Shown here piece after piece: positions 6,194 to 7,295 of a stretch of 7,295 bases of DNA. Every line of letters starts with the position of its first letter. The stretch's first letter is position 1. The notes under the pieces are model-generated. The model did no database searches and was not told where the DNA came from. It worked only from the letters and a program-made list of their open reading frames with translations. The stretch spans positions 1 through 7,295 of the forward strand of contig JAFGID010000041.1 in the NCBI GenBank assembly GCA_016929735.1, read 5' to 3'. This DNA comes from Ignavibacteriales bacterium (GTDB taxonomy: Bacteria > Bacteroidota > Ignavibacteria > Ignavibacteriales > Melioribacteraceae). A program made the position numbers and the translations under genes.

Positions 6194-7211
6194 AATTTTT
6201 AATTGCTTCCTTAAATTTGTTAACTAAATTTTTGCTATATATATCGCGAGCATTGAAAATCATATTTTTTATTGCCAACGGTGAACTCTTTCCGTGTCCA
6301 ATTATACTAATGCCATCAACACCCAATAATGGTACACCACCTTGTCTTTGATAATCAAAAGGACTAAATAAGTTTTTAAAAATTCCTTTTGCTACCAAAG
6401 TTTTAATCTTATTAATGAATGATTCATTCATATAAGATTTTATTTTAGTTTTTAACCAGTCAGCAATACTTTCTGCAAATTTTAAGATCACATTCCCAAC
6501 AAATCCATCACATATAACAATATCAACGTTGCCAGCAAGAATATCGCGACCCTCTACATTTCCCACAAAATTCAATCCGCTTTTTCTTAATAATTTATTT
6601 GCTGCAAGAGTCAGTTCGTTTCCTTTGCTGTCTTCCTCTCCAATACTTAATAAACCGATGGTAGGGTTTTCAACTCCATACATTCCTTTTACAAAGATAG
6701 AACCTAAAATTGCATATTCTAGTAAATGGTTGGGACGACAATCAACACTTGTTCCTGAATCTATCAGAGTACATACTCCCCCTCTCTTTGTTGGTATTGG
6801 TGTTCCAATAGTCGGCCTTCCAACTCCCTTTATTCTACCAAGTATTAACGTTGAAGCTGTTAGCATTGCACCTGTATTACCAGCACTTAAAAAGGCATCG
6901 ACCGTATTATCTTTTACAAGATTCAAACCCACGACAATTGAAGATTTTTTTTTGGATTTAATTGCTTCGGTTGGTACATCATTCATTTCGATTACTTCAT
7001 CAGCATCAATGATTGAATAATCTTGCTTGTCAAATTTTTGTTCACTTAAAAATTTAGTGATTTCATTCCTTTTTCCGACAAATGTTATTTCAATGGATTT
7101 ATCCAACTTGAGTGCTTCTTTAGCACCAAGGATATTATTCTGGGGTGCAAAATCACCTCCCATTACATCAAGAGCAATTCTACACTTGTTATGTTGAATT
7201 GTAGCATCCAT
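6183..7211 (-). CDS. plsX: Phosphate acyltransferase PlsX
   Basis: A 342-residue peripheral membrane enzyme that converts acyl-ACP and phosphate to acyl-phosphate, the donor used by PlsY to acylate glycerol-3-phosphate. Family motifs appear in order: ALDVMGGDFAPQ (13-24), FLSAGNTGAML (107-117), GNVEGRDI (217-224), CDGFVGNVILKFAES (234-248) and LLGVDGISIIGHGKSS (295-310). The usual DxGANxD-type segment reads DSGTSVD (151-157), an unusual variant at an otherwise conserved spot. Length matches the family. The ATG at 7211 is 6 nt after the rpmF stop, and I see no Shine-Dalgarno site, so expression probably depends on coupling to the abundant rpmF message. It links fatty acid to phospholipid synthesis. 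Confidence 0.97.
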   Translation of the reverse strand: MDATIQHNKCRIALDVMGGDFAPQNNILGAKEALKLDKSIEITFVGKRNEITKFLSEQKFDKQDYSIIDADEVIEMNDVPTEAIKSKKKSSIVVGLNLVKDNTVDAFLSAGNTGAMLTASTLILGRIKGVGRPTIGTPIPTKRGGVCTLIDSGTSVDCRPNHLLEYAILGSIFVKGMYGVENPTIGLLSIGEEDSKGNELTLAANKLLRKSGLNFVGNVEGRDILAGNVDIVICDGFVGNVILKFAESIADWLKTKIKSYMNESFINKIKTLVAKGIFKNLFSPFDYQRQGGVPLLGVDGISIIGHGKSSPLAIKNMIFNARDIYSKNLVNKFKEAIKNYGK

Positions 7212-7217
7212 TAAATT

Positions 7218-7295
7218 TTAAGATTCTGGAACGAAAACAGATCTTTTATTATAATAGCCACAATTGGGGCAAGCTCTATGGCTAAGTTTTAATTC
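7218..7295 (-). CDS. rpmF: 50S ribosomal protein bL32, C-terminal fragment (5' end outside window)
   Basis: The last 25 codons plus TAA of a minus-strand gene read off the right edge and are too short for ordinary ORF thresholds. The residues ELKLSHRACPNCGYYNKR match the C-terminal half of bL32, with the second CxxC pair of its zinc ribbon. The first pair would be just outside the window. The short tail RSVFVPES after the ribbon is usual. bL32 is a small protein of the large ribosomal subunit near the exit-tunnel side of the peptidyl transferase centre. rpmF-plsX-fabH is a widely conserved order in bacteria. The operon promoter must lie upstream, outside this window. Confidence 0.93.
   Translation of the reverse strand, partial: ELKLSHRACPNCGYYNKRSVFVPES

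Noticed and set aside
6529..7020. 163-codon open frame on the plus strand opposite plsX
   Set aside because: It lies wholly antisense to a confidently identified plsX, and its translation shows no recognisable family. It is a shadow of the opposite frame.

Overview
This AT-rich window is almost wholly coding. It looks like chromosomal housekeeping DNA from a member of the Bacteroidota/Chlorobi/Ignavibacteria/Kapabacteria (FCB) group. Three things point there: the gene order rpmF-plsX-fabH-fabD-fabG-acpP-fabF-rnc, a TonB-dependent receptor end followed directly by a DUF4249-like lipoprotein, and a FabG of the Bacteroidota style. Most genes have recognisable GGAG-type ribosome binding sites. 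The species cannot be named from this sequence.

Layout. Positions 1-183 (+) are the last 60 codons of an outer-membrane beta-barrel protein, probably a TonB-dependent receptor. Positions 196-1065 (+) encode a lipoprotein resembling DUF4249. It converges, with only 3 bp between stop codons, on a minus-strand operon that fills the rest of the window. In transcription order this operon is the bL32 C-terminus (7295-7218), plsX, fabH, fabD, fabG, acpP, fabF and rnc (ending at 1069).

How the genes work together. PlsX makes acyl-phosphate from acyl-ACP for phospholipid synthesis. FabD loads malonyl groups onto AcpP, FabH starts chains, FabG reduces the ketoacyl intermediate and FabF elongates. RNase III and bL32 tie the cluster to RNA processing and ribosome assembly. 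All catalytic residues that can be checked are present. Junctions are tight: 6 nt, an 11-nt overlap and a 1-nt overlap at the start, and 3 nt between fabF and rnc. Three longer gaps (77, 36 and 78 nt) flank fabG and acpP. The gap after acpP holds a perfect 13-bp inverted repeat, the strongest non-coding signal here.

Two starts need care. FabG and RNase III have no usable ATG and appear to start at TTG. FabD should start at the ATG at 5195, four codons inside the longest reading frame. I found no mobile element, CRISPR array, tRNA/rRNA or clearly novel system. The least understood part is the receptor/lipoprotein pair at the left edge. No stretch over 300 bases lacks a gene.
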